Shown here: piece after piece, positions 53,287-61,547 of the stretch | How the letters are laid out: each line of letters starts with the position of its first letter | Numbering within the stretch: position 1 is the stretch's first letter | From: Burkholderia sp. WSM2230 | GTDB taxonomy: Bacteria > Pseudomonadota > Gammaproteobacteria > Burkholderiales > Burkholderiaceae | Assembly (NCBI RefSeq): GCF_000472445.1 | Contig: NZ_AXAJ01000015.1 | Coordinates: 61,503 to 125,502, forward strand | Length of the DNA: 64,000 nucleotides | Reading direction: 5' to 3' | Translations under genes and position numbers: made by a program | The notes under the pieces: model-generated | Told to the model about the DNA's origin: nothing | The model's input: the letters and a program-made list of their open reading frames with translations, nothing else | Database searches by the model: none

Positions 53287-53676
53287 TTATTGCGTTTTGG
53301 CCGTGCCGGTCTTTGCGCCGTCGGCGTTCACCGGCGCATTGCTGGTCTGTTGCGTGGCGTCCGTTTTCGTTTTCGCTGCGCTGGAATCGGCCGGAGTCTT
53401 CTTCACGGTTTTATGCTTCTTTGCGACGTGCTTCGAAGACGTTTTCACATGCGATTTCGCAGCCGCTTTATCACTCGCTTGAGCAGGCGCGTTGGCCGTG
53501 GCCGCGCTGTTGTCCGACGCCCCTGTTTGCACGGCGGTGCTTGCCTTCAGATTCGCCTGGCCGGCGGGCTGCGTTTGTGCGGGCTGCGCGGATTGCGACG
53601 GTGCCGGTGCGGCCGTTTGGGCGAAAGCAGTCGACACGAGCAGAGCGGAAGCGAGAGCGGCGAAAAGCGTCTTCAT
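53287..53676 (-). CDS. secreted low-complexity basic protein
   Basis: The 129-residue protein has a clean signal peptide (MKTLFAALASALLVSTAFAQ). The mature part is Ala/Gln/Thr/Ser/Pro-rich, then a Lys/His-rich block near 75-95 (KSHVKTSSKHVAKKHKTVKK) and another disordered end. There is no folded domain. Such proteins occur widely in Burkholderia as periplasmic proteins of unknown role; the basic block could bind DNA, phosphate or acidic cell-wall polymers. AAGGAGT precedes the ATG. It has its own terminator. Confidence 0.72.
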   Translation of the reverse strand: MKTLFAALASALLVSTAFAQTAAPAPSQSAQPAQTQPAGQANLKASTAVQTGASDNSAATANAPAQASDKAAAKSHVKTSSKHVAKKHKTVKKTPADSSAAKTKTDATQQTSNAPVNADGAKTGTAKTQ

Positions 53677-53895
53677 GGTTTGACTCCTTGTTTAACCGGT
53701 GGATCCGTGTGAGTGGATTCCTGTGCGCTGATTCGTTCAGCGCTGCCGGTTTAACGCAGCCCGGAAGACAGCAGTTGACGATGCTCTGGTGACAAAACGT
53801 AACTGCATCGCAGCCGCAGAAACATATCGGGGTGCTGAATACGCTTTCCGCGTTCTGCTCTGGCAACGGTCTAACGATCTTTGAACATCACTGCA

Positions 53896-54156
53896 TCACT
53901 GAAACGGGTTTTGTGCGACGCCCGGTTTTTCGTCGGGCTCGTCTTTCACCCTTGCGGGCAGTGCAGGGTGCGCCTGCAACGCGGCCACGACGGCATCCAC
54001 GGCTTGCTTCAGTGCGAGCGCGGCCTTCAGCCCGCGCTGATCCTGCGTGAGTTCGAGCGTGCCGTTGAGTACGACGCGCGTCGTGCCGTTGCTTACGGTC
54101 ATCGCGTCGCCCTGGATGTTCAGCACATCGTCATCGTTCGAATAGGGTTTAAACAC
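53896..54156 (-). CDS. small unknown protein coupled to the nuclease
   Basis: The 86-residue protein starts with GTG and has GGGAGGA seven bases upstream. Its first eight bases overlap the last codons of the secreted nuclease gene, so translation is probably coupled. It has no signal peptide. The sequence (from FKPYSNDDDVLNIQGD and TTRVVLNGTLELTQDQRGL) suggests a small beta-rich domain with a short helix (KQAVDAVVAALQ) and a charged Pro-rich tail. It is mildly acidic (11 Asp/Glu against 8 Lys/Arg). I do not recognise a family. A nuclease inhibitor role is possible from context only. Confidence 0.65.
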   Translation of the reverse strand: MFKPYSNDDDVLNIQGDAMTVSNGTTRVVLNGTLELTQDQRGLKAALALKQAVDAVVAALQAHPALPARVKDEPDEKPGVAQNPFQ

Positions 54157-54898
54157 CTTTGAGTCCTCCCGGTCGCTGATCTTTGAGGTTCTCCGGAATG
54201 CCCGGAAAGCGGATGCCCGAGGCTGCCTCGAGTTCGTGAATCGTCCTGATTTCGTAGCGGTTCGTCGACACATTGTCGACCACGACCGCGAACGCCAGTT
54301 GCCGCGCAGGCACGTATACCGCCTTGAACAATTGCGTCGGCACGAATACGCGCGTGGGTCCGATAGTCTGCAATTGCTGGCCGCTGAACATCGGGCCGGT
54401 GACGACGTACGTGTCGTCATACGCCACCGCCATTCTACGCACCGACGTTTCGATGCGCGCCCACAAGCGCTGATTGTTCTCGCGATTCTGCGGCACGACA
54501 TTGGCGAGCGAAAACGATTGTGCCATCGCTTGCGCATTCCAGCGATTGCCCGCAGGACTCATATGCCCGCGATCGAAACCGCTGCGCTTGTAGTCTGCGA
54601 GCGTCGCGCCTTCGCCCTCGGGCAAACGCGCGTCTTCGAAAAACCTGTTGGTGCGCACCATGTCCTTCGCGGCTTCGATATGGTCGCGCGTCAAATGTTC
54701 GGCAGACCACAACGGACCGTGCGTGATGCCGGAATGCATGACGGCGAAATCGCTATAGCACAGCATGCGCGTTTTCGGCGCCATCTTCTGATTGATCAGA
54801 ACCGGCCATTGCGCATTGGGCGTGAACTGGTTGCAGGAAGGCGCAGCGCTGGCGTGAGCAGCAAATGCAGCGAGCAGACAAAGGAGCCACTTCTTCAT
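54149..54898 (-). CDS. secreted DNA/RNA non-specific endonuclease (NucA type)
   Basis: The 249-residue protein has a signal peptide (KKWLLCLLAAFAAHASA) and the beta-beta-alpha-metal nuclease motif DRGHMSPAGN at residues 109-118, with catalytic His112 and a metal-binding Asn in the following helix (NVVPQNRENN near 133-142). It cuts single- and double-stranded DNA and RNA and should act in the periplasm or outside the cell, for nutrient recovery or defence. The small unknown gene overlapping its 3' end is co-translated. Confidence 0.9.
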   Translation of the reverse strand: MKKWLLCLLAAFAAHASAAPSCNQFTPNAQWPVLINQKMAPKTRMLCYSDFAVMHSGITHGPLWSAEHLTRDHIEAAKDMVRTNRFFEDARLPEGEGATLADYKRSGFDRGHMSPAGNRWNAQAMAQSFSLANVVPQNRENNQRLWARIETSVRRMAVAYDDTYVVTGPMFSGQQLQTIGPTRVFVPTQLFKAVYVPARQLAFAVVVDNVSTNRYEIRTIHELEAASGIRFPGIPENLKDQRPGGLKGV

Positions 54899-55082
54899 GT
54901 GTCAAACGTGGGGCGAGGAGGGGCGCAAAGTATAGCGTTGATGTTCAGCATCGGTGAACACCTCGCACGTTGCAATTCGTCGATTAGTCATACAACAATG
55001 CGCGAACATGCGGACGTCATTTTTAATGAGCCGCTTCTCGCACTTTCGTGTGCCGTGTCGTATCAATGTGGAGACAACAACA

Positions 55083-56498
55083 ATGCTTAGACTGCTTATC
55101 GCGTGCTGCTGCACGGCTTTGCTTGCCTTGCCCGCGTTCGGTCAGTCGCCTGCCTCCAGCAGCGCCGATAGCCGCCTGAGTGAAGCCCGGGCAATGGAGG
55201 CAGTGATATGGGCCATGCCCGCAGTCAACTACGATCTGATGCGCCAGGAGATGCTGAGCAAGACCGCCGCCAGGGAAAACCAGGTGATCTACTGGGGACG
55301 CCCGCTCGACTGGCACAACCAGTCGCTCACGCCGAATCCTGACGTGATCTACTTCATGGTGTTTTTCAACACCAAAGAAGGCCCCATCGTGCTCGACGTG
55401 CCGAGGGCGAAAGGACGCGATTCGCTGAACGGCAACATCGTCAATGTGTGGCAGATGCCGCTTGAAGACGCCGGCCTGTTAGGCGCCGACAAAGGCGCAG
55501 GCGGAAAGTATCTGCTGTTGCCGCCGGGCTACCAGGGGAAGGTGCCGGCAGGCTACATTGCCCTCCATTCCGATACGTTCGGCGGCTTTGCGCTGATCCG
55601 CGCCAATCTCGCCAGTCATGAACAGGCTGATGTCGACAGCGCCGTCGCTTACGGCAGAACGGTCAAGGTCTACCCGCTCGCGCAGGCGGCGCACCCGTCT
55701 GCCACTGTGTTCACGGATGCCAAAGACGTGGTCTTCGATTCCACGATTCGTTACGACGCGAGCATCTTCAACAATGTGGACCGGATCGTGCAAACCGAGC
55801 CCTGGTTGCCGCGCGACCGCATCATGATCGATCAACTGAAATCGCTGGGAATAGAAAAGGGCAAACCATTTGCTCCGGGCGACGCGATCAAAGCACAACT
55901 CGACAAGGCAGCGCGCGAAGCCGGGCAGTGGCTGGAAGCAAAATACGACGCGGGCATGCCGCCGTTTTTCTCACCGCGGAGCCGCTGGACTTACGCTGGA
56001 CCCCTCGAGGTCATCAAGGCGCAGGAAAACGGGTTTGCCGATGTCAACACATATCCCGTGGACGCCCGCGGCCTCACCTACACCTACGGCTACATCGGCA
56101 TCAAACGGCTCGGCGTGGGTCAGATGTATCTCATCTCCATCAAGGACAAAGACGGGCAGTCGTTCGACGGTAGCCAGACCTATCGCTTGAGGGTGCCGCC
56201 GAATGCGCCTGTGCAGCAGTTCTGGTCCGTCACCGCGTACGACCGTCACACGCATGCGCTGATCCGCAACATGCCGCGCGCGAGCCGTTCCTCGCGAATT
56301 CCCGATCTGCAGAAAAACGCGGACGGCTCCGTCGATGTCTATTTCGGCCCTAGCGCGCCTGCCGGCAAGGAAAGCAACTGGGTGCCCACCGATCCGGCGC
56401 GTCAGTTCGAGTTGATGTTCCGCCTCTATGCACCGACCAAGGCGCTGTTCGACAAGCAATGGCAACTGCCGGACGTCGAGAAAGTCGCCGCGTCCTGA
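55083..56498 (+). CDS. secreted DUF1254/DUF1214 protein
   Basis: The 471-residue protein has a signal peptide (MLRLLIACCCTALLALPAFG) and then the DUF1254 domain (PNPDVIYFMVFFNTKEGPIVLDVP) followed by the DUF1214 domain (YRLRVPPNAPVQQFWSVTAYD and a final LYAPTKALFD). The pair is common in periplasmic proteins of unknown function. The ATG at 55083 was chosen because the signal peptide begins there, with GGAGA ten bases upstream; an open frame reaches upstream to 54954. It is divergent from the nuclease gene. Confidence 0.85.
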   Translation: MLRLLIACCCTALLALPAFGQSPASSSADSRLSEARAMEAVIWAMPAVNYDLMRQEMLSKTAARENQVIYWGRPLDWHNQSLTPNPDVIYFMVFFNTKEGPIVLDVPRAKGRDSLNGNIVNVWQMPLEDAGLLGADKGAGGKYLLLPPGYQGKVPAGYIALHSDTFGGFALIRANLASHEQADVDSAVAYGRTVKVYPLAQAAHPSATVFTDAKDVVFDSTIRYDASIFNNVDRIVQTEPWLPRDRIMIDQLKSLGIEKGKPFAPGDAIKAQLDKAAREAGQWLEAKYDAGMPPFFSPRSRWTYAGPLEVIKAQENGFADVNTYPVDARGLTYTYGYIGIKRLGVGQMYLISIKDKDGQSFDGSQTYRLRVPPNAPVQQFWSVTAYDRHTHALIRNMPRASRSSRIPDLQKNADGSVDVYFGPSAPAGKESNWVPTDPARQFELMFRLYAPTKALFDKQWQLPDVEKVAAS

Positions 56499-56762
56499 CG
56501 TGACGAGCGATAGGGGAGCCGGTTTCTCGAGGCAAAAAAATGGGCCGCCTTGCAGCGACCCGAATGCGTGGATTTCCGACTCTACGCACGCAAACTTAAG
56601 ACCGGCTTAAAGGTGTGCGCTGAGGGAATCCGTTGAGTGCGGGCGAGTAACGTGCGCACGCTCGCGCGCATGAAAACCGGAAGCACATGCCCGGACAAAA
56701 AGCTCCCACGCGGGCCAATCGCCACGCGTGGAAATTTCGACCGAGCGAGAAAAAGGCGGGAA

Positions 56763-57122
56763 TTAATTGCCGAACACGCTGTTTTCCGCGTGGACGTTTT
56801 GACGATCGACCGCTTGCAAACGCCAGAAACCATTGGTCGGCGCATGGTTGCGCAGCGCGGTCCAGGCGGCGTCGCCTTGCGCCGCACTGACGCGCTGTTT
56901 GCGATCCACATGCAGGCCGCGCAGTGTACAAAGCGGCGCTTCGTTACTGGGCCCGCACAGTGTCGTCACGCCGTTTTCGTCGCGTAATTCGCCCCATGGA
57001 GGCAGGTCGATCCCTTGGTGCGCTTCTCTCGACCACCGGTGTTCGTCGGTGTCGAGCCACAAGACAGCGTAGTCATGACTGACGGTGGGATCGGAACCGT
57101 TAATAAGGATAGTCAGGCGCAT
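56763..57122 (-). CDS. DUF3564-like small protein
   Basis: The 119-residue protein resembles the DUF3564 family, known mainly from Burkholderia: it starts MRLTILINGSDPTVSHDYAV, then WLDTDEHRWSREAHQGIDLP, and ends in a polar region. No signal peptide. The mean residue pattern suggests a small beta-sandwich. A GC hairpin lies at 57246-57268 upstream. Function unknown; the family name is from memory. Confidence 0.7.
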   Translation of the reverse strand: MRLTILINGSDPTVSHDYAVLWLDTDEHRWSREAHQGIDLPPWGELRDENGVTTLCGPSNEAPLCTLRGLHVDRKQRVSAAQGDAAWTALRNHAPTNGFWRLQAVDRQNVHAENSVFGN

Positions 57123-57290
57123 ATCAGTTCCGTGCGAAGTGCGAAGAATTGCCTTATCAGTCTATGTCGCGGCGTCGGTTATTCAAGGCCAAGGTATGAC
57201 TTTTCGCGCCAGGGAATTCACGCGAAACCGCACGCCGGTATTGCGAACGCGCCGCTGGCCGGCGCGTTTTTGTCGCGTTCTCCGCGAGCC

Positions 57291-59009
57291 TCACGCGAGG
57301 TCCAGCGGCGCCGTCAAATCCCCGAGCGGAACGAGACCGTTGCTGGCGAACGCGCGGTCGCGCGCCACCACGCCGGGAAGCGGCGCGAGTCCGTGCACAC
57401 GGCTGATCAGGCGAAGAATCGAGTTCGTGTCGTACACGGTGTGATCCACGTAGCCCTTTTTGGCGAGCGGTGAAATGACCAGCGCCGGAATGCGCGAGCC
57501 CGGACCCCAGCGGTCGCCCAGCGGCGGCGCGACCGGATCCCACCAGCCGCCGTTTTCGTCCACGGTGACGATCACCACGGTATTGGCCCACTGCGGGCCG
57601 CGCTGAATATGCTCGATCACGCTTGAGATGTGCCGGTCGCCAGATTCGACGTCTGCGTAGCCCGCATGCATGTTCAGATTGCCCTGCGGCTTGTAGAAGG
57701 TGACAGCCGGCAGGCGTCCCGCGTCGATGTCGGCAATCAGACGGTTGGTCGAAGCGTCTTCTCCAAGACCGGCGTCGCGCAGATACTTGCGCCGCGCGGC
57801 CGTGCCCGGTGCGTAGTTGGCGAAGTAGTTGAACGGCTGATGGTGGTACTGGAAGTCGGGCACCGCGCCCGTGTCCTGATGCTCCAGCGCGTACTGCCAC
57901 GCGCCGCTGTACCAGGCCCAGTCGACACCTTTGTCCGTGAGACGGTCGCCGATCGTCGCGTAGTTTTGCGGCGGCAGCACGCGCGGATTGGACGCATCCG
58001 CGAATGCAGGGTTGCCGCCTTCGGCCGGGCGCACATTGCTCGGCTGATAGGGCGGCGCCATGGTGTTGACGGCGTAGCCGTCGGCGGTGAAGGCGCCGTC
58101 GTTGACGAACTTCGGCGGGCCGTCGAGCGCCGACGCCGGCGAGTCCGGTGCGAGCTTCAGGCGGGCGCCGGTGCGATCGTCGCCTTCCACCACGGACACC
58201 AGCTTTTTCGCCGGGCTGTTGTGAATGTCTGGATAGAAGGGCGCCTGCGCCGAAATCAGAAAGATGTGATTCAGCCACGAGCCGCCGAATGCGGCCATGA
58301 AGAAGTTATCGCACAGCGTGTATTGCTGCGCGAGGCTCCAGAGCTTGAGCGTATCGGCGGAATTGCGGTAATGGCCCATGACGAGCCCGCCCGAATCGCT
58401 CCACGCGGCGAACTGGTTGTTGCGGCCCGCGTTGATCTGCATCTGGTTCTGATAGAAACGATGCACGAGGTCGCGTGTAATGACGCCGGTGGGAAGCGGC
58501 GCGCCGTGCGCGTCGGTTAGATGGAAAGGCCCGTTGCGCAGGTTGCCGATGTCCTTCTGTCCGATCATGTAGCGCTTGCCGTCCACTTCCTGCGCCTGCG
58601 GCACGAGGCCGCCCCAGATTGCCGGCAAGCGCGGCAGCGGTGTCTTGCCGTCGCGGTCCAGTTGCATATAGCGCTCGGCGCTCACTGAATCCAGCGGATG
58701 CTGGATGCCTGGAAAATTGCCGTACAGGTTCGCGAAACTGCGATTTTCGGCGTAGATCACCACGATCTGTTTGACCTGATCGCGCAGCGCGGCGTCGAGC
58801 CGCGCGTCCGCAGCGCTGCGCGGCGCCCCGCCGCTTGCGAGATCGTCGGTCTTGCAGCCGCTCAGTGCGAGTCCCAGGCCGACTGCCGCCAGGCCCGTCA
58901 GCACACGGCGGCGCTCGGGGTTGTGGGGATCGTCCGCGGCGTTGGCGGCGTTATTGGCGCTGTCGGCGCGGTCGGGATCGGGCGGCAGGGAGGGATCGTG
59001 GTCTGTCAT
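57291..59009 (-). CDS. AcpA-like acid phosphatase / phospholipase C family protein
   Basis: The 572-residue protein belongs to the PF04185 phosphoesterase family. It has a twin-arginine signal (RRR near 34-36, then TGLAAVGLGLALSGC) with a lipobox Cys, so it is probably exported by Tat and anchored as a lipoprotein. Metal-site motifs of the family are QIVVIYAENRSFANLYG near 90, NNQFAAWSDSGG near 190 and VTVDENGGWWDPVAPP near 478. It hydrolyses phosphomonoesters or phospholipid head groups in the periplasm. The ATG at 59009 is preferred to the TTG one codon upstream. Confidence 0.85.
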   Translation of the reverse strand: MTDHDPSLPPDPDRADSANNAANAADDPHNPERRRVLTGLAAVGLGLALSGCKTDDLASGGAPRSAADARLDAALRDQVKQIVVIYAENRSFANLYGNFPGIQHPLDSVSAERYMQLDRDGKTPLPRLPAIWGGLVPQAQEVDGKRYMIGQKDIGNLRNGPFHLTDAHGAPLPTGVITRDLVHRFYQNQMQINAGRNNQFAAWSDSGGLVMGHYRNSADTLKLWSLAQQYTLCDNFFMAAFGGSWLNHIFLISAQAPFYPDIHNSPAKKLVSVVEGDDRTGARLKLAPDSPASALDGPPKFVNDGAFTADGYAVNTMAPPYQPSNVRPAEGGNPAFADASNPRVLPPQNYATIGDRLTDKGVDWAWYSGAWQYALEHQDTGAVPDFQYHHQPFNYFANYAPGTAARRKYLRDAGLGEDASTNRLIADIDAGRLPAVTFYKPQGNLNMHAGYADVESGDRHISSVIEHIQRGPQWANTVVIVTVDENGGWWDPVAPPLGDRWGPGSRIPALVISPLAKKGYVDHTVYDTNSILRLISRVHGLAPLPGVVARDRAFASNGLVPLGDLTAPLDLA

Positions 59010-59155
59010 CAATCGGTTCCGAAGTGGTCGTGGCGAGCGTCAAATGCGGCTCGAGGCGGCGCGCAAGACGCCGGCGGAAGCTAAGGGATTTTGCTGGGAG
59101 TACCGGCCGAAGAATGCACCGGCTTGCTGCCGGATGCAATGCGGCCTTTGCGCAG

Positions 59156-59443
59156 CTAAGGCAGGCGCCGCTTGACCCGCCAACTGTTGTGCGTTGCATC
59201 GACGGCAAGCAGCAGCCAGTGCCTGGTGTTGACAGGGTGGCGCTGTTGCGTTGCGTAACCGTCGACGGTCAGTTCGAGTTCGTCATGCGCCCGCACATGG
59301 CAGGTCGCGTTGGCGCCGGAGCCGTCGGCGAATTCAACGGTGGCGGCCGCCGCTCGCGCAGGTTCCGGCAAGTGCGCGATATGCACGGCGCATCCGGGGT
59401 AGAGATGCGAATCGGCAACCTGGATCTGCACGGCATTGGACAT
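59156..59443 (-). CDS. small hypothetical protein
   Basis: The 95-residue protein starts with ATG at 59443, eight bases after a strong GGAGG. It has no signal peptide. The sequence (MSNAVQIQVADSHLYPGCAVHIAHL, then VEFADGSGANATCHVRA and HWLLLAVDATHNSWRV) looks like a small all-beta domain with two Cys. It lies upstream of the AcpA-like gene on the same strand, 146 bp away. I do not recognise a family. Confidence 0.65.
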   Translation of the reverse strand: MSNAVQIQVADSHLYPGCAVHIAHLPEPARAAAATVEFADGSGANATCHVRAHDELELTVDGYATQQRHPVNTRHWLLLAVDATHNSWRVKRRLP

Positions 59444-59523
59444 GAGCGTGGCCTCCGGACGCTTGAGCGGAACGAAGGCGTGGCAGCGAGACCTCGCGCA
59501 GCGGACCGGATCAAAGCATAGCA

Positions 59524-59551
59524 CTGCGGGGGCGTTACGGCGCTCCCGCAG
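59524..59551 (-). terminator. hairpin downstream of the GNAT gene
   Basis: CTGCGGG and CCCGCAG pair perfectly around a 14-nt loop, 29 nt after the stop of the minus-strand GNAT gene; no U-tract. Confidence 0.35.
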
Positions 59552-59579
59552 CTCCCTCATCGCGCTCAAAGACCCCGCC

Positions 59580-60041
59580 TCAAACCTGCTTCCGATAAAC
59601 CACAAAGCCGGACTTATCCGCCACCGTGTCATACAGCTTCATCGCGGTGTGGTTCGTCTCATGCGTCTGCCAGTAGACTCGCTGCGAGCCATCCGCTTTG
59701 GCGCGCGCATACACCGCTTCGATCAGCGCGCGGCCCACGCCCTTGCCGCGCTCGGCCTCCAGCGTGTAGAGGTCCTGCAAATAGCAGATCGGACCCGCGA
59801 GCGTCGTGTGACGGTGATACAGAAAATGGACGATGCCCAGCAACTGGCCGTCGCGTTCGGCGATCATCGCGTGCATCGGCTCATAAACGTCGAAAAAGCG
59901 GCCCCATGTCAGCTGTGTGATTTCTGGCGGCAAAGCGGTTTCGCCGGAGCGGCCGTAGAACGCGTTGTAGGCGTCCCATAGCGGCAGCCATGCGTCGAAA
60001 TCAGCGTGTTTGACAGGGCGGATCTGAATCGTATCGGGCAT
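59580..60041 (-). CDS. GNAT-family N-acetyltransferase
   Basis: The 153-residue protein has the GNAT fold with acetyl-CoA pyrophosphate-binding motif EAERGKGVGRALIEAV near residues 95-110 and a preceding beta strand LQDLYTL. The length and the C-terminal QTHETNHTAMKLYD are close to the diamine/spermidine N-acetyltransferase-like subgroup, but substrate is unproven. AAGGAG lies six bases before the ATG. It is divergent from the 2OG-type gene, 232 bp away. Confidence 0.87.
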   Translation of the reverse strand: MPDTIQIRPVKHADFDAWLPLWDAYNAFYGRSGETALPPEITQLTWGRFFDVYEPMHAMIAERDGQLLGIVHFLYHRHTTLAGPICYLQDLYTLEAERGKGVGRALIEAVYARAKADGSQRVYWQTHETNHTAMKLYDTVADKSGFVVYRKQV

Positions 60042-60273
60042 GCGCGGCTCCTTGTTATGTCGGCAGGCAAACCGTCAGCATAAGAAAATTGCCTCGCTAT
60101 TGTTAGCTCCACAGAGCGGCTCAAGTTTGGAACCATGCATGCGTGGCGCAGCACCGAGCACCCATACGAGCGCTGCCTCGTGTCGCAGCGCCTATGCTGC
60201 GCGTCGCGTGCAATGACTACAATGGCGGATCTTTCGTCCTCCAAACGGTCCAGAACGGTCGCGAGCGCCAGAC

Positions 60274-60978
60274 ATGCTGATCTCCTGTTACTCCAGCGGC
60301 GAGGCCATCCGCAGCCGGCGCGTGAGCGACGTCGTGCTGTCGAGCGTCGTTGACATACCCATGCCTTCGCAGCGTGTGCTGATGGATTGGGACAGAGAAA
60401 CGTCGTCGCGAATGAACCTCGAAGCCGGCGATGTCGAGGTGATGCCTTTCGCGCGAACCCGCGTGCGTTGGTCGGATTACACGCGCTGCGTAGAGGCAAT
60501 GTCGGACTGGACAGGCTCGGTCGGACTGCCCGAGGTACTCGTCTCGAGCGACGTAGCCTTGATGGCCTGCCGTGGCGCGAGGTATCACCACGACGCAGCG
60601 CAGTATGGCGGCGCGGCCTTCTGCAACCTCTTTCTCACCGAGGACCAGGGCTTCGACCTGCATTTCGCATCTACGGGCGAGCGCATTCCATTAAAGCGCG
60701 GCACGGCCGTGATATTCGACACCGGCCAGCCTCACGGCGTGATCCGGCGCGACAGCAGCGGTTTCAATGCGGACGACTTCACGTTGAATCGCGAGTGTGT
60801 GCAGATATTCCTGACGTGGGAGCTTCCCATCGAAAACACGTATGTGGCTCGCGCGCTCAACATCGACTTCGACGTTGCTCCTTGGCCGAGTTCGCAAGCG
60901 GATGCCGAGCAGCTGTTGCTGAATGGCGAAGCGGTGACCACGTGTCCGTATTCTGGCCGCTGGCTGCGGGCCGAGTGA
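60274..60978 (+). CDS. 2-oxoglutarate/Fe(II)-dioxygenase-like protein
   Basis: The 234-residue protein is not recognised by name. Its centre fits a double-stranded beta-helix Fe(II) site: HxD in YHHDAAQYGG near 105-107, a distal His in DTGQPHGVIRRDSSG near 154, and Arg residues after it that could bind 2-oxoglutarate. The N-terminal 60 residues and the C-terminal 40 have no motif I know. No signal peptide. The ATG lies after ACAGATG-poor sequence without a strong ribosome binding site. A cupin is an alternative. Confidence 0.6.
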   Translation: MLISCYSSGEAIRSRRVSDVVLSSVVDIPMPSQRVLMDWDRETSSRMNLEAGDVEVMPFARTRVRWSDYTRCVEAMSDWTGSVGLPEVLVSSDVALMACRGARYHHDAAQYGGAAFCNLFLTEDQGFDLHFASTGERIPLKRGTAVIFDTGQPHGVIRRDSSGFNADDFTLNRECVQIFLTWELPIENTYVARALNIDFDVAPWPSSQADAEQLLLNGEAVTTCPYSGRWLRAE

Positions 60979-61147
60979 AAATCAGCGCCGCGCCCGTGCC
61001 GTGCCACGGCCGCGCTCGCCTGTATGATGGCGGGTTCGCGCCTGACTGCAAGCTCGCACAAACAGTCGGCGCAGATCGCATACAGCAGGGCCGCCGCGAG
61101 GCGGCGCCCATGCATCTTTTCACGACGACTCTCACAGGAACACCGCC

Positions 61148-61468
61148 ATGACGGCTGCAACGCAATTCGATCAGGTCTCCGTTATCAAACGCGCGAACGT
61201 CTACTTCGACGGCAAGTGCGTCTCGCACACCGTTCTGTTCGCGGACGGCAGCCGCAAGACGCTAGGCGTGATCCTCCCAGGCACGCTCAATTTCGGCACC
61301 GACGCACCCGAACTCATGGAAGTGCAGGCGGGCCAATGCCGCATCCGCCTGGAAGGCAGCGACGAGTGGAAAACCTACAGCGCGGGCGAGTCGTTTTCGG
61401 TGCCCGGCAAGAGCCGCTTCGACATCGACGTGATCGAAACGCTCGACTACGTCTGCAGCTATCTGTAA
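61148..61468 (+). CDS. ppnP: pyrimidine/purine nucleoside phosphorylase
   Basis: The 106-residue cupin-fold protein (former DUF1255/YaiE) phosphorylises a range of nucleosides. The family features are FDGKCVSHTVLFADGSRKTLGV at 21-42 (kept short here as FDGKCVSHTVLF), LPGTLNFGTDAPE near 44 and YSAGESFSVPGKSRFDI near 77. CAGGAACACCGCC precedes the ATG. It stands between an unknown oxygenase-like gene and the converging sialidase-fold gene. Confidence 0.92.
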   Translation: MTAATQFDQVSVIKRANVYFDGKCVSHTVLFADGSRKTLGVILPGTLNFGTDAPELMEVQAGQCRIRLEGSDEWKTYSAGESFSVPGKSRFDIDVIETLDYVCSYL

Positions 61469-61547
61469 GAGCCTTTAAGCGTGCCTTGCCTGAACGCCCT
61501 GAGAGCTCCAGGCGTCCAGGCAGAAGCGCCAGCGCGATCTTCAGGCA

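Noticed and set aside
57246..57268. Plus-strand terminator with TTTTT tail
   Set aside because: The hairpin is good (AACGCGCC/GGCGCGTT) but both neighbouring genes are on the minus strand, so its role is unclear and it is not listed as a terminator.
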